DNA of 64,000 nt from Geitlerinema sp. BBD 1991-9 (GCA_001657325.1 LWRO01000025.1:1-64000), one strand, 5' to 3'; counted from the stretch's first letter, positions 1-6,171 are shown. Made by a program: numbers and translations. The notes: generated by a model not told the origin, from the letters alone.

Positions 1-180
1 GTGAGCAGTGAGCAGTGAGCAGTGAGCAGTGAAGACAGTTTTCAGTTCGCCGTTTCCCCTTTTACAGTGAGCAGTGAGCAGTGAGCAGTGAAGACAGTTT
101 TCAGTTCGCCGTTTCCCCTTTTACAGTGAGCAGTGAGCAGTGAACAGTGAACAGTGGTAACTGCTCACTGCTCACTGTAA
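1..180. repeat. Heptanucleotide repeat array with terminal hairpin
   Basis: GTGAGCA heptamers are repeated in two tandem long units (1-66 with four heptamers, 67-125 with three), each followed by the same block GAAGACAGTTTTCAGTTCG and a pyrimidine-rich tail. A third unit ends in a hairpin: 123-141 is perfectly complementary to 160-178 (19-bp arms). The same heptamer recurs at 38114-38165. Such short heptanucleotide repeats are common between cyanobacterial genes. The window edge cuts the array, so its true left end is unknown. Confidence 0.85.
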
Positions 181-208
181 AGTCCCCCTTGTCTATTCCC
201 TTTTAACT

Positions 209-391
209 ATGGATCGATCGAAAGTCGTGGCGATCGTAACGGGGGTGATTTCCCTCGTTCTTGCCGTTGCCTACCTTCTCCTCGTGCAATTTTTAGATTC
301 AAGACCCATGCGTCCGATCTCGCCGGATTTGTCGTCGAACGGCTTCGACGACGCACCTGTGGCTGTCATCGTTCAAAATGCGAATGAGTAA
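209..391 (+). CDS. Small single-pass membrane protein, 60 aa
   Basis: A short protein beginning MDRSKVVAIVTGVISLVLAV, with one hydrophobic segment at about residues 7-28 and a short polar tail. It looks like a membrane-anchored small protein with the tail outside or in the lumen. The stop codon overlaps the start of the downstream glycosyltransferase gene, so the two are probably cotranscribed and translationally coupled. I recognise no functional domain. The overlap and the clean transmembrane segment argue that the gene is real. Confidence 0.7.
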   Translation: MDRSKVVAIVTGVISLVLAVAYLLLVQFLDSRPMRPISPDLSSNGFDDAPVAVIVQNANE

Positions 392-1484
392 TTCTCTCGA
401 TTTACTGTTCCTGTCAACGCCTGTGGGCGCTTTGGGAACGGGACTCGGTGGCGGTGTCGAACTGACGCTGAAAAATATCGCTCAGGCGATGCAAGAACGG
501 GGCCATCGAGTTCGCGTTATCGCGCCGGAAGGATCGCAGTGCGAGGGAATTGCCGTCTCGACGGTTCCGGGAACGCTCCAAGTGACTGCCCAAACCCAAG
601 GTCGAGATGCTTCGATCGAACTTCCGCCCCATCCCGTTTTAGGGGCAATGTGGGAAAAAGCGAGACAGCAACAGCAGCCGTTCGACCTGATTGTAAACTT
701 CGCTTACGACTGGTTGCCGTTTTATCTGACTCCGTTTTTCGAGGTTCCCGTCGCGCATTTGGTGAGTATGGGATCGATTAGCGAGGCGATGGATGAAGTG
801 ATTTTGAACTCGATCGATCGAAATCCCGCATCGATCGCCTTTCACACCCGCAGCCAAGCCGAAACCTTTGGCGAACGAACCCGAAACTGCACCTGTTTGG
901 GAAACGGGATCGATCTCTCACTGTATGACTTTTGCGAAACGCCAGTCGATCGCTGGGCGTGGGTGGGACGAATTGCACCGGAAAAAGGACTTGAAGATGC
1001 AGTGGCGGCGGTTGCAAGAACGGGTGTCGCGTTAACCGTGTGGGGAAAAATGCAGTTCCCCGAATATTGGGAAGACGTGCGCCGCCGATATCCTGAAGCC
1101 AAGGTCGAGTACGGGGGATTTCTTCCGACTCAGGCGCTACAGGAACAACTCGGTCGATGTCGTGGGTTTTTAATGACCCCGAAATGGGTCGAAGCTTTTG
1201 GTAACGTGACGATCGAAGCGTTAGCTTGTGGCGTTCCCGTCGTCGCGTACCGTCGCGGCGGCCCCTCGGAAATCGTGCGCGATGGCGAAACCGGATGGTT
1301 GGTCGAACCCGATCGAGTTGATGGCTTAGTTCAAGCGATTCAGCAGATCGATAAGATCGATCGTCGGACTTGTCGGCGACAGGCGGAAGCGGAATTTTCG
1401 ATTCCTGCTTTGGGGGAACGGGTGGAAACTTGGTTGTGTCGGGTGTGGGAACCACGGAGACACAGAGGACACGGACAATTGTAG
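378..1484 (+). CDS. GT4 glycosyltransferase, UDP-glucose:tetrahydrobiopterin glucosyltransferase-like
   Basis: A GT-B fold glycosyltransferase of about 366-368 residues. The N-terminus has STPVGALGTGLGGGVELTL, a nucleotide-sugar transferase glycine loop that closely resembles the cyanobacterial enzyme that glucosylates tetrahydrobiopterin. The C-terminal half has GWVGRIAPEKGLEDA-like residues (WVGRIAPEKG) and the GT4 donor site EAFGNVTIEALACGVPVVAYRRGGP with the E-x7-E motif. ATG codons at 378 and 384 are both possible; both overlap the preceding small gene by a few bases. The predicted role is glycosylation of a pterin or related small molecule in the cytoplasm. Family assignment is firm. 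The exact acceptor is inferred from remembered similarity to the characterised Synechococcus enzyme. Confidence 0.85.
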   Translation: MRMSNSLDLLFLSTPVGALGTGLGGGVELTLKNIAQAMQERGHRVRVIAPEGSQCEGIAVSTVPGTLQVTAQTQGRDASIELPPHPVLGAMWEKARQQQQPFDLIVNFAYDWLPFYLTPFFEVPVAHLVSMGSISEAMDEVILNSIDRNPASIAFHTRSQAETFGERTRNCTCLGNGIDLSLYDFCETPVDRWAWVGRIAPEKGLEDAVAAVARTGVALTVWGKMQFPEYWEDVRRRYPEAKVEYGGFLPTQALQEQLGRCRGFLMTPKWVEAFGNVTIEALACGVPVVAYRRGGPSEIVRDGETGWLVEPDRVDGLVQAIQQIDKIDRRTCRRQAEAEFSIPALGERVETWLCRVWEPRRHRGHGQL

Positions 1485-1530
1485 AACAAACCGACCCGAT
1501 TGAAGAAACCCGTCGAGTCGGTTTGCGTCG

Positions 1531-1617
1531 TTCCAACCGGTGAAGTTGAGCCGCCGCAGTCAAGCTTTGGCTTTTACAGGTTGCTTTGGCTCGGTCGGGT
1601 CCAACGCAGTGTTAGAT
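1531..1617 (-). other. Putative integron attC site (array 3' end)
   Basis: Read on the minus strand, this 87-bp imperfect palindrome starts with ATCTAAC (1617-1611, matching the R'' consensus RYYYAAC) and ends with GTTGGAA (1537-1531, close to GTTRRRY). Inner L-box-like arms are CACTGCGTTGGACC and GGCTCAACTTCACC. Length and both ends match the clearer site at 4357-4442: each shares CAACGCAGTGTTAG at one end and AACTTCA followed by C-G-TTGG at the other. It lies 13 bp beyond the stop of the retropepsin-like gene, the usual cassette position. The last R' base deviates and the L stem has mismatches, so the site may be degenerate. Confidence 0.65.
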
Positions 1618-1630
1618 ATGGCTAAACCTA

Positions 1631-2005
1631 TCAAGATTTCAAGGCTTCAATTGTAACGCGCCCGCCTTCAGTTGCCTCAATCTGAAGCTTAAAACCATAC
1701 AATAAACCCATGCCCACTAAGGGATCTGCATCAGAAGCTGCCACATCAACGATTTGTTCTTGACTATCCCAGATCGCAGAAGCTTTGTATATTTCAAAAA
1801 CGACTTCGCTCCCATCTCCTAAAGTACCAATGTCTCGATAGTGCCAAGGCAAGCCAATATCTGTAATGATGGAGAGTGGTAAAGATAAAAAGCTAGTGAA
1901 TCCTGTATCAATGACAGCATCAATGGCTATTTTGGGGGAGCCAATGCGACTGACTGCAACTTTAATGATTGCTTCACAATTATTGTTGACCATACCAAAC
2001 ATCAT
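1631..2005 (-). CDS. Retropepsin-like (clan AA) aspartic protease family protein
   Basis: A 124-residue protein with AVIDTGFTSFLSLP near residue 30, the DTG catalytic triad and following strand of clan AA single-lobe aspartic peptidases. Family members of this size act as dimers, each subunit giving one aspartate. The start overlaps the upstream partner gene by 4 bp (ATGA-type), so the two form an operon. This pairing with a small conserved hypothetical protein is common in cyanobacteria and suggests an addiction- or stress-type module, but no activity is established here. The gene ends 13 bp before a putative attC site, as expected for a gene cassette. Confidence 0.75.
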   Translation of the reverse strand: MMFGMVNNNCEAIIKVAVSRIGSPKIAIDAVIDTGFTSFLSLPLSIITDIGLPWHYRDIGTLGDGSEVVFEIYKASAIWDSQEQIVDVAASDADPLVGMGLLYGFKLQIEATEGGRVTIEALKS

Positions 2006-2205
2006 ACAGGCTTTTTCAGGCTGCGACTGCCAAAACGAAAGACGGCTCTATGTCCAATCCGAATTACCCAAGGTTGAGCATCGGGTTTACGTTCATAAAG
2101 TCGATCGACTGCTAAAAGCGGCGAATTGGCTACCTCAAAATCTCCAGTTTCGATGTCGATCGCCACAATCTTGCCATAATTGTCTTCTTCGACTTGGGGG
2201 CGCAC
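2002..2205 (-). CDS. Small partner protein of retropepsin-like gene; 5' end probably damaged
   Basis: The open frame from GTG (2203-2205) encodes 67 residues including GKIVAIDIETGDFEVANS. Homologous-looking sequence continues upstream in the same frame (SKEEFARRGDEIYETQ immediately before the GTG), until a TGA at 2266-2268. No ATG lies between that TGA and 2205. The family normally carries the SKEEFARRGDEIYE segment as its N-terminus, so either an unusual start codon is used or the gene has lost its start. It overlaps the downstream protease gene by 4 bp. It is possibly the antitoxin-like half of a two-gene cassette. Function unknown. Confidence 0.6.
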   Translation of the reverse strand: MRPQVEEDNYGKIVAIDIETGDFEVANSPLLAVDRLYERKPDAQPWVIRIGHRAVFRFGSRSLKKPV

Positions 2206-2374
2206 CTGAGTTTCATAAATCTCATCGCCTCGTCGTGCGAATTCTTCTTTACTGTAGCGGGGTTGTCAAACTGTCACAGGCTTAGTAGCCTCAGTTTCAA
2301 CATTGCCCCTCCAGTTTACCCTGAGCAAACAACGACGGGCAGCACCAGCGGCTCATTCACGCTTTCAGCAACAG

Positions 2375-2713
2375 CTAATCTCCGCTGATTTCTACTAATG
2401 TCTCGCCAGCGGCTAAGAGTTCTAAAGCTCTAGGTAACGTCTCGCTCAGGATTTCGCGCAACCTAGCATTGGAGGTATTGCCACAAGTTAACCAAATAAT
2501 TTGTGGTGGCGCACCCAACCGATCCACCAAATCTACAAAGTCACTGTCTTTAGTCATCACAATAGCTTCTTGAGCCTTAGCCGCTTCAAAAATTTCAGGA
2601 TCTTCAGCATCTCTTAGCCCAAGATCTCGCAAGGCTATTGCTTCAACTCCAAATGTGCTAGTCATCCAAGTCGTTATTGCCGGAGACAAGTGTGCATCTA
2701 CCCAGATTGTCAT
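2375..2713 (-). CDS. DUF5615 PIN-like protein (putative toxin)
   Basis: A 112-residue protein starting MTIWVDAHLSPAI, with the acidic residues typical of the DUF5615 PIN-like fold: an early aspartate (D6) and the central MTKDSDFVDLVDRLG segment. PIN-like domains are metal-dependent RNases. DUF5615 proteins are usually encoded directly after DUF433 proteins as type II toxin-antitoxin pairs. Here the start overlaps the end of the upstream DUF433 gene by 4 bp, supporting translational coupling. It is part of the cassette-like array between the two attC-type sites. Confidence 0.8.
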   Translation of the reverse strand: MTIWVDAHLSPAITTWMTSTFGVEAIALRDLGLRDAEDPEIFEAAKAQEAIVMTKDSDFVDLVDRLGAPPQIIWLTCGNTSNARLREILSETLPRALELLAAGETLVEISGD

Positions 2714-2934
2714 ACCACTAAAACTGGGTGGTTAAGTTTCCGCGAAGCATATAGAAGTGATGCCTTCAAATCATCGGCTTCAAGATCGGGCATTTCTTCT
2801 AAAATTTCTCCTGCACTGAGACCCGCTGCAAATAGATCCAGCACATCCGATACCCGGATTCTCATCCCTCTAATACAAGGACGACCACCACATTGGCGGG
2901 GATTAACGGTGATTCTTTCAAGTAAGCTTGTCAT
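2710..2934 (-). CDS. DUF433 antitoxin-like protein
   Basis: A 74-residue protein from ATG at 2934: MTSLLERITVNPRQCGGRPC continuing IRGMRIRVSDVLDLFAAGLS. This is the DUF433 winged-helix-like domain (N-P-x-x-C-x-G-x-P-x-I-x-G-x-R). The frame stays open upstream to 3072, but that extension runs into a dispersed repeat and is not part of the family, so I chose the internal ATG. DUF433 proteins are antitoxins of PIN-like DUF5615 toxins. The toxin gene follows with a 4-bp overlap. Confidence 0.85.
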   Translation of the reverse strand: MTSLLERITVNPRQCGGRPCIRGMRIRVSDVLDLFAAGLSAGEILEEMPDLEADDLKASLLYASRKLNHPVLVV

Positions 2935-3047
2935 ACAACACAGCTCCATATACATTCCACTCTTATCAATAAATTTTCTGGCTCTAGAGAAGGGAACCAC
3001 AGCCAGTCTATCCAGATTGAAAGAAAGTGCCTGTGCAAGCAGTCGCG

Positions 3048-3164
3048 TAGGGTGCGTTCGCGAGAATTTCATTGACTGAACTTCCTCCGAATTCGATTGT
3101 CCGCGAACGCAACAACCCTATTACAACATCAAGCCTCCTGACTTCTGTACTGGCGCTCTAGAAC
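3048..3164. repeat. Dispersed palindromic repeat, family D copy 1
   Basis: Contains GGGTGCGTTCGCGAG paired with the later CCGCGAACGC, followed by a constant tail CTGACTTCTGTACTGGCGCT-CTAG. A near-identical tail and the same palindrome occur at 12688-12804, and related copies lie at 12818-13010, 51880-52034 and 52711-52780. This copy reaches the 3' end of the small gene at 3158-3427 and has probably inserted between genes of the array. Confidence 0.75.
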
Positions 3165-3427
3165 AGGGGGCGCGATCCATTAAGAATCATCTGAATATCG
3201 CGATCGGACAAGTTGTAAACTCGGCCTCGATCGTCTCTAAAAGTAGCACCTTGTCCAGTTTCACCTACTTTATAGATGTGAATATGGTTTGAATCTGCCT
3301 CACGATCGCTTAAATTCGATCGAGCCATGAGGATGTCGGTACACTTACCGCTATTGTCAAATTTATGCTTGACCTTGTAAGAACCTTTGTTCTCCCAGCT
3401 ATTTGCACCAGGATACCAATTACTCAT
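3158..3427 (-). CDS. Hypothetical protein, 89 aa
   Basis: An 89-residue polar protein beginning MSNWYPGANSWENKGSYKVK and ending in NGSRPLF. I recognise no family. It has a tryptophan/tyrosine-rich N-terminus and a central segment (HIHIYKVGETGQGATFRDDR) that looks like a small beta-rich fold. It lies in the minus-strand array between the coiled-coil membrane gene and the DUF433/DUF5615 pair, and its last codons abut a dispersed repeat, so the annotated C-terminus may differ from the ancestral one. No transmembrane segment or signal peptide is visible. It is the kind of orphan often found in integron cassettes. Confidence 0.6.
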   Translation of the reverse strand: MSNWYPGANSWENKGSYKVKHKFDNSGKCTDILMARSNLSDREADSNHIHIYKVGETGQGATFRDDRGRVYNLSDRDIQMILNGSRPLF

Positions 3428-3498
3428 GAAACTACCTCTCGACTTAAACGATGGTTAACAAGTGCATTAGGAAGGCTACCTTGCTGAATTGAGCTGTT

Positions 3499-3526
3499 GT
3501 TGGGTATAGCGATAGCGAAACCCAAC
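3499..3526. repeat. Short palindrome between array genes
   Basis: GTTGGGT (3499-3505) pairs with ACCCAAC (3520-3526) around a TAGCGATAGCGA core. It could form a hairpin downstream of the membrane-protein gene or be a short dispersed palindrome of the kind frequent in cyanobacteria. It lacks the R/L box layout of an attC site. Confidence 0.5.
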
Positions 3527-3542
3527 CTACCTCAAACTGTTC

Positions 3543-4250
3543 TTATCCGCTAGTTGTGCTACCAGACTTTAATGCGTTTTGGGACTGATCTGTATCCGCC
3601 AACTGTAGAAAAGTATTTGTCAGTGTTTTAACATCATCAACGGATACAGATGAATTTGACAACTTATCCTTAAGTATCTCAATGAATGGCCTGTATTGTG
3701 TTTCTAGATAACGCAGTCTAAGAATGTAAAAGAGTAGAGGTAAAGCAGAAATAAGCAAGAAAACAAGTAAAATGTCAAACCAATTTTTCTGGTTATTTTT
3801 TTCTTTAAGAGTTTGGCTTAAAAGTTCCTTTGTGTCCTCATAATCTATTTTAATTTGCTTCGCCTGTTCTACCTCCTCTCTCGTAGTTTCCATGATTTCA
3901 TAAAAATCACGCACTTTTTCTTCAAAATCAACCGTAGCTGCAATTAATTCATCCTCACGCTTATTCAACAATTTTTCACGTCGGTCAAGCTCTTGTTCTC
4001 TCTTGTTAAGTGCCTCTTGCTCTTCAGCCGTACTTCGACCACCTTGCAAATCGGCTTTCAATCTTTCATTCTCGGAGGTTAATTCTAATACTCTCTGTTC
4101 CAGTAATTCTCTTTGCGCCTTTTCTTCACTATAAAGTTCGTAATAACTAGGAACGCTTCTACGACCTAAATAAAAAGTTCCAGCCATTACAGCTAAGGCG
4201 AAGACGACTAATCCAACTATTATTCCAATGTTCTTCAGGCTCATATTCAT
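3543..4250 (-). CDS. Coiled-coil protein with two transmembrane segments
   Basis: A protein of about 235 residues (ATG at 4250; 4244 and 4286 are alternatives). A transmembrane helix near the N-terminus (IIVGLVVFALAVMAGTFYLG) is followed by about 110 residues of charged heptad-like sequence (RELLEQRVLELTSENERLKA, then KREQELDRREKLLNKRED), a strong coiled-coil prediction. A second transmembrane helix (WFDILLVFLLISALPLLFYI) and a polar tail complete it. It belongs to no family I recognise. Topology suggests an inner-membrane hairpin with the coiled coil on one face. It lies in the cassette-like array, and base composition is more AT-rich than neighbouring core genes. Confidence 0.7.
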   Translation of the reverse strand: MNMSLKNIGIIVGLVVFALAVMAGTFYLGRRSVPSYYELYSEEKAQRELLEQRVLELTSENERLKADLQGGRSTAEEQEALNKREQELDRREKLLNKREDELIAATVDFEEKVRDFYEIMETTREEVEQAKQIKIDYEDTKELLSQTLKEKNNQKNWFDILLVFLLISALPLLFYILRLRYLETQYRPFIEILKDKLSNSSVSVDDVKTLTNTFLQLADTDQSQNALKSGSTTSG

Positions 4251-4356
4251 ATGTTCAGAAATATTTGTAGAAATACGCAGTAGCAAGCTTTCAAAGCCAC
4301 AGCTTTAGGTTGGCTAATGCAATATCAAGCAATCGTGCTACCAGCGATCCAGAGAT

Positions 4357-4442
4357 GCCCAACGTTGAAGTTGTGCGGAGGCAGATAACCTCGAACTCTT
4401 ACCGATAACTTCTGTTCCGTCCGCACCAACGCAGTGTTAGGC
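4357..4442 (-). other. Integron attC recombination site
   Basis: An 86-bp site with complete attC architecture. On the minus strand R''=GCCTAAC (4442-4436) and R'=GTTGGGC (4363-4357), complementary except for one wobble. The inner L arms are TTGGTGCGGA (4429-4420) and TCCGCACAA (4379-4371), complementary with one extrahelical base, and the spacers between R and L boxes are unpaired. The stop codon TAA of the HigA-like gene lies inside the R'' box, typical of integron gene cassettes. The ends are nearly the same as in the site at 1531-1617. Confidence 0.85.
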
Positions 4443-4727
4443 AATAGGCACAACATGAAGGCGTAATCCAAGTACCTGTAAAACTTTGAGAACTGTGGCA
4501 AACTCTGGATTGCCTTCGAGCGACAAAGCTTTGTAGAGACTTTCACGCCCTAACCCTGTTTCACGGGCGACATGAGTCATCCCTTTAGAACGGGCGATAT
4601 CTCCTAACGCTGCTACTACTAGACTGGGATCGCCATCTTCAAGGGCAGCTTCAAGATAGGCTGCAATATCTTCCTTTGTTTCCAGATGATCGGCGGCATC
4701 CCAAGAATAAGTCTGAATCTTAGCCAT
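4437..4727 (-). CDS. Addiction-module antidote, HigA-like helix-turn-helix protein
   Basis: A 96-residue protein. The N-terminus (WDAADHLETKEDIAAYLEAA) and the helix-turn-helix core (GMTHVARETGLGRESLYKAL, then NPEFATVLKVLQVLGL) match the HI1420/COG3636 family of antitoxins encoded downstream of HigB/RelE-like killers. It should bind and neutralise the toxin encoded just upstream (9-bp gap) and autoregulate the operon through its HTH. Its stop codon is inside the R'' box of the attC site at 4357-4442, which marks it as the last gene of an integron cassette. Confidence 0.9.
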   Translation of the reverse strand: MAKIQTYSWDAADHLETKEDIAAYLEAALEDGDPSLVVAALGDIARSKGMTHVARETGLGRESLYKALSLEGNPEFATVLKVLQVLGLRLHVVPIA

Positions 4728-4736
4728 AGAACCCTC

Positions 4737-5027
4737 CTATAAGTCTTGTGCTAAATCTAGGGCTATTTTGATGTCCCGTCCCTGAGTACGCTTATCTCCT
4801 CCTGCCAAGAGAATAATCAAGGTTTCACCTCGTTGGACAAAATACACTCGATAGCCTGGACTATAGTCAATGCGAAGTTCTGATACACCTTGTCCCACTG
4901 GCTTAACGTCGCCTGGATTACCCATAGATAACCGACGAATGCGAATGTCGATACGTGCTCTTGCTTGGCGATCACGCAGTGACTTGAACCACCGAGAATA
5001 GATTTCAGTTTCGCGGATTTCAACCAT
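4737..5027 (-). CDS. HigB/RelE-type toxin (HI1419 family killer)
   Basis: A 96-residue protein from ATG at 5027 (MVEIRETEIYSRWFKSLRDR). The hallmark phage-derived Gp49/HigB-like core is present: ARARIDIRIRRLSMGNPGDV, then YRVYFVQRGETLIILLAGGDKRTQ, with the GGDKxTQ-x2-DI motif of TIGR02683-type killers. These toxins are ribosome-dependent or free mRNA interferases. The frame is open 18 codons upstream, but that segment is repeat-derived and outside the family. It is cotranscribed with the antidote gene. Confidence 0.9.
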   Translation of the reverse strand: MVEIRETEIYSRWFKSLRDRQARARIDIRIRRLSMGNPGDVKPVGQGVSELRIDYSPGYRVYFVQRGETLIILLAGGDKRTQGRDIKIALDLAQDL

Positions 5028-5072
5028 GTTCCAACTGTATCCCACAGGATACAGAAAAACAAGCAGAAAAAT

Positions 5073-5102
5073 AGGGTGCATTAACGAGGTTTAACGCACC
5101 CT
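5073..5102. repeat. Hairpin upstream of HigB-like gene
   Basis: AGGGTGCATTAA (5073-5084) and TTAACGCACCCT (5091-5102) are complementary except at one position, with a 6-base loop. The sequence resembles the ends of repeat family D (GGTGCGTTA ... TAACGCACC). It may be a minimal copy, or act as a terminator after the Ltp-type gene, although no T-run follows. Confidence 0.6.
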
Positions 5103-5128
5103 GCTGATTGTTAAGTCGTATCCTTGGC

Positions 5129-5521
5129 CTATTGGCAAGCACTCGTCTGCTGTGCTCCATATTTTGCTTGGCTCTTGGTGTACCCGTCTCCGAAACTTGA
5201 TGAAAGTCGATCGATGAGACCTTGGCACGAGAAGCCCTGGATGCTGAGGTACTGCTCTGCAGATCTTACTGCCTGCTTGTTCCAATCAATGTTTAGGCTG
5301 TCCACTGCTACGGTAGCATCGGAAACGTTATAACTATCTCCATAATCTGATGAGAGTTGCTGAATAAGTCCGTCTCGCGAAAAGCCCTGGATTCTGAGGT
5401 ACTGCTTTGCAGATCTAGCAGCATTTTTCTGAGGCCCAGTCAGACTTGCTGCCTATGCAGGCGCGGCAGCCAACAAAATGGCAATCAAAACAGCAATCAT
5501 CGCTGATTTCAAAAATTTCAT
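5129..5521 (-). pseudogene. Ltp-type host-cell-surface protein with two Ltp repeats, amber codon in signal peptide
   Basis: Translation from ATG at 5521 gives a signal peptide (MKFLKSAMIAVLIAILLAAA, then PA), an in-frame TAG at 5453-5455, and then 107 residues containing two Ltp repeats (PF07553): SAKQYLRIQGFSRDGLIQQL and SAEQYLSIQGFSCQGLIDRL, each followed by S-S-x(2)-G-D-x-Y. The stop is at 5129-5131. The TAG sits exactly where A-Q-A would complete a signal peptidase site, so a single CAG-to-TAG change explains it. Ltp repeats are known from phage superinfection-exclusion lipoproteins. This gene lies nearest the attI-like end of the array, as a first cassette would. Confidence 0.85.
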
Positions 5522-5638
5522 ACAGCGTTTCTCAGTCTGATGAGGTACGACTTCAGGGCTTAACTCGTTGTGTAGCAAGGGCTATGTGTACTTCACTGGT
5601 CAGGGAAACTAGCATTTCTCCATGTGTGGAAAATGTGA

Positions 5639-5645
5639 GCCTAAC
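5639..5645 (-). other. Candidate attI/cassette core site GTTAGGC
   Basis: On the minus strand this reads GTTAGGC, an exact match to the integron core site GTTRRRY. It lies between the broken integrase (5' end at 5794) and the first array gene (start 5521), just where the attI recombination point is expected. A 7-mer match alone is weak. The position is what makes it notable. Confidence 0.45.
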
Positions 5646-5744
5646 TATATATTAGACAGATTTTTTCCATATAACACTCCACATTTGGATTTTATTAAGA
5701 ATTTATCTATATAATCACCCTTATAGGAATGATATACAGAAAAT

Positions 5745-5780
5745 ATCCGTATAATACCCCGATCGGGGTATTATACGGAT
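5745..5780. promoter_or_regulatory. 36-bp perfect palindrome centred on GATC
   Basis: ATCCGTATAATACCCC is followed by GATC and its exact complement GGGGTATTATACGGAT. Each arm contains TATAAT, so the palindrome carries divergent -10-like hexamers on both strands. It lies 14 bp upstream of the broken integrase start, inside the region that should hold attI and the integrase and cassette promoters. No convincing -35 box is seen on either side. It could be an operator, a hairpin, or part of an attI arm. Confidence 0.7.
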
Positions 5781-5793
5781 TGACCTGCCCACT

Positions 5794-6164
5794 ATGACCA
5801 CGCCACCGCCGAGGAAACGACTGGATGTAGTTTGAGAAGTCATTCGCCTTAAGCATTACTCCTACCGCACCGAGCAGATCTATATCGACTGGATTAAGGG
5901 ATATTTGCTCGATCGTGACCAAAACACCCTCGTGAGATGGGCGATCGAGAAATTAAAGACTTCTTGACCCATCTTGCTGTTAACAGAAAAGTGGCTGCTG
6001 CTACCCAAAATCAAGCCTTAAATGCCCTTCTATTTTTGTATCGAGGGGTTCTCAAAATCGATCTGGGTAATGTTTCCCAGTTCGTGTGAGCCAAACGCCC
6101 GAAGCGATCGCCCACCGTCTCGATCGAAGAAGAAGTGCAAGTTGCATTGGCTCTTGGGGCTTAA
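5794..6164 (+). pseudogene. Integron-integrase-like tyrosine recombinase remnant (N-terminal domain only)
   Basis: The first frame reads PPPRKRLDVV-stop-EVIRLKHYSYRTEQIYIDWIK. After a frameshift near 5920 it continues [20 protein letters not shown], then [28 protein letters not shown], a TGA (6086-6088), AKRPKRSPTV and SIEEEVQ. This order matches the SAM-like core-binding domain of integron integrases (LDQ-R-x-RxxHYSxRTEQxYxxWI ... HPxxMG ... FLxxLA ... ALLFLY ... L-P-V-V). Damage: TGA at 5833-5835 (arginine expected), one frameshift, TGA at 6086-6088 (arginine expected), and complete loss of the catalytic R/HxxR/Y domain. It reads divergently from the cassette array, as intI does. Confidence 0.85.
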
Positions 6165-6171
6165 CGATCGA

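Noticed and set aside
778..1563. 261-codon open frame on the minus strand opposite the glycosyltransferase gene
   Set aside because: Arginine- and serine-rich antisense translation of a clear GT4 gene; no family resemblance.
5707..5922. 71-codon minus-strand frame over the palindrome and integrase start
   Set aside because: Antisense to the integrase remnant and includes the 36-bp palindrome.
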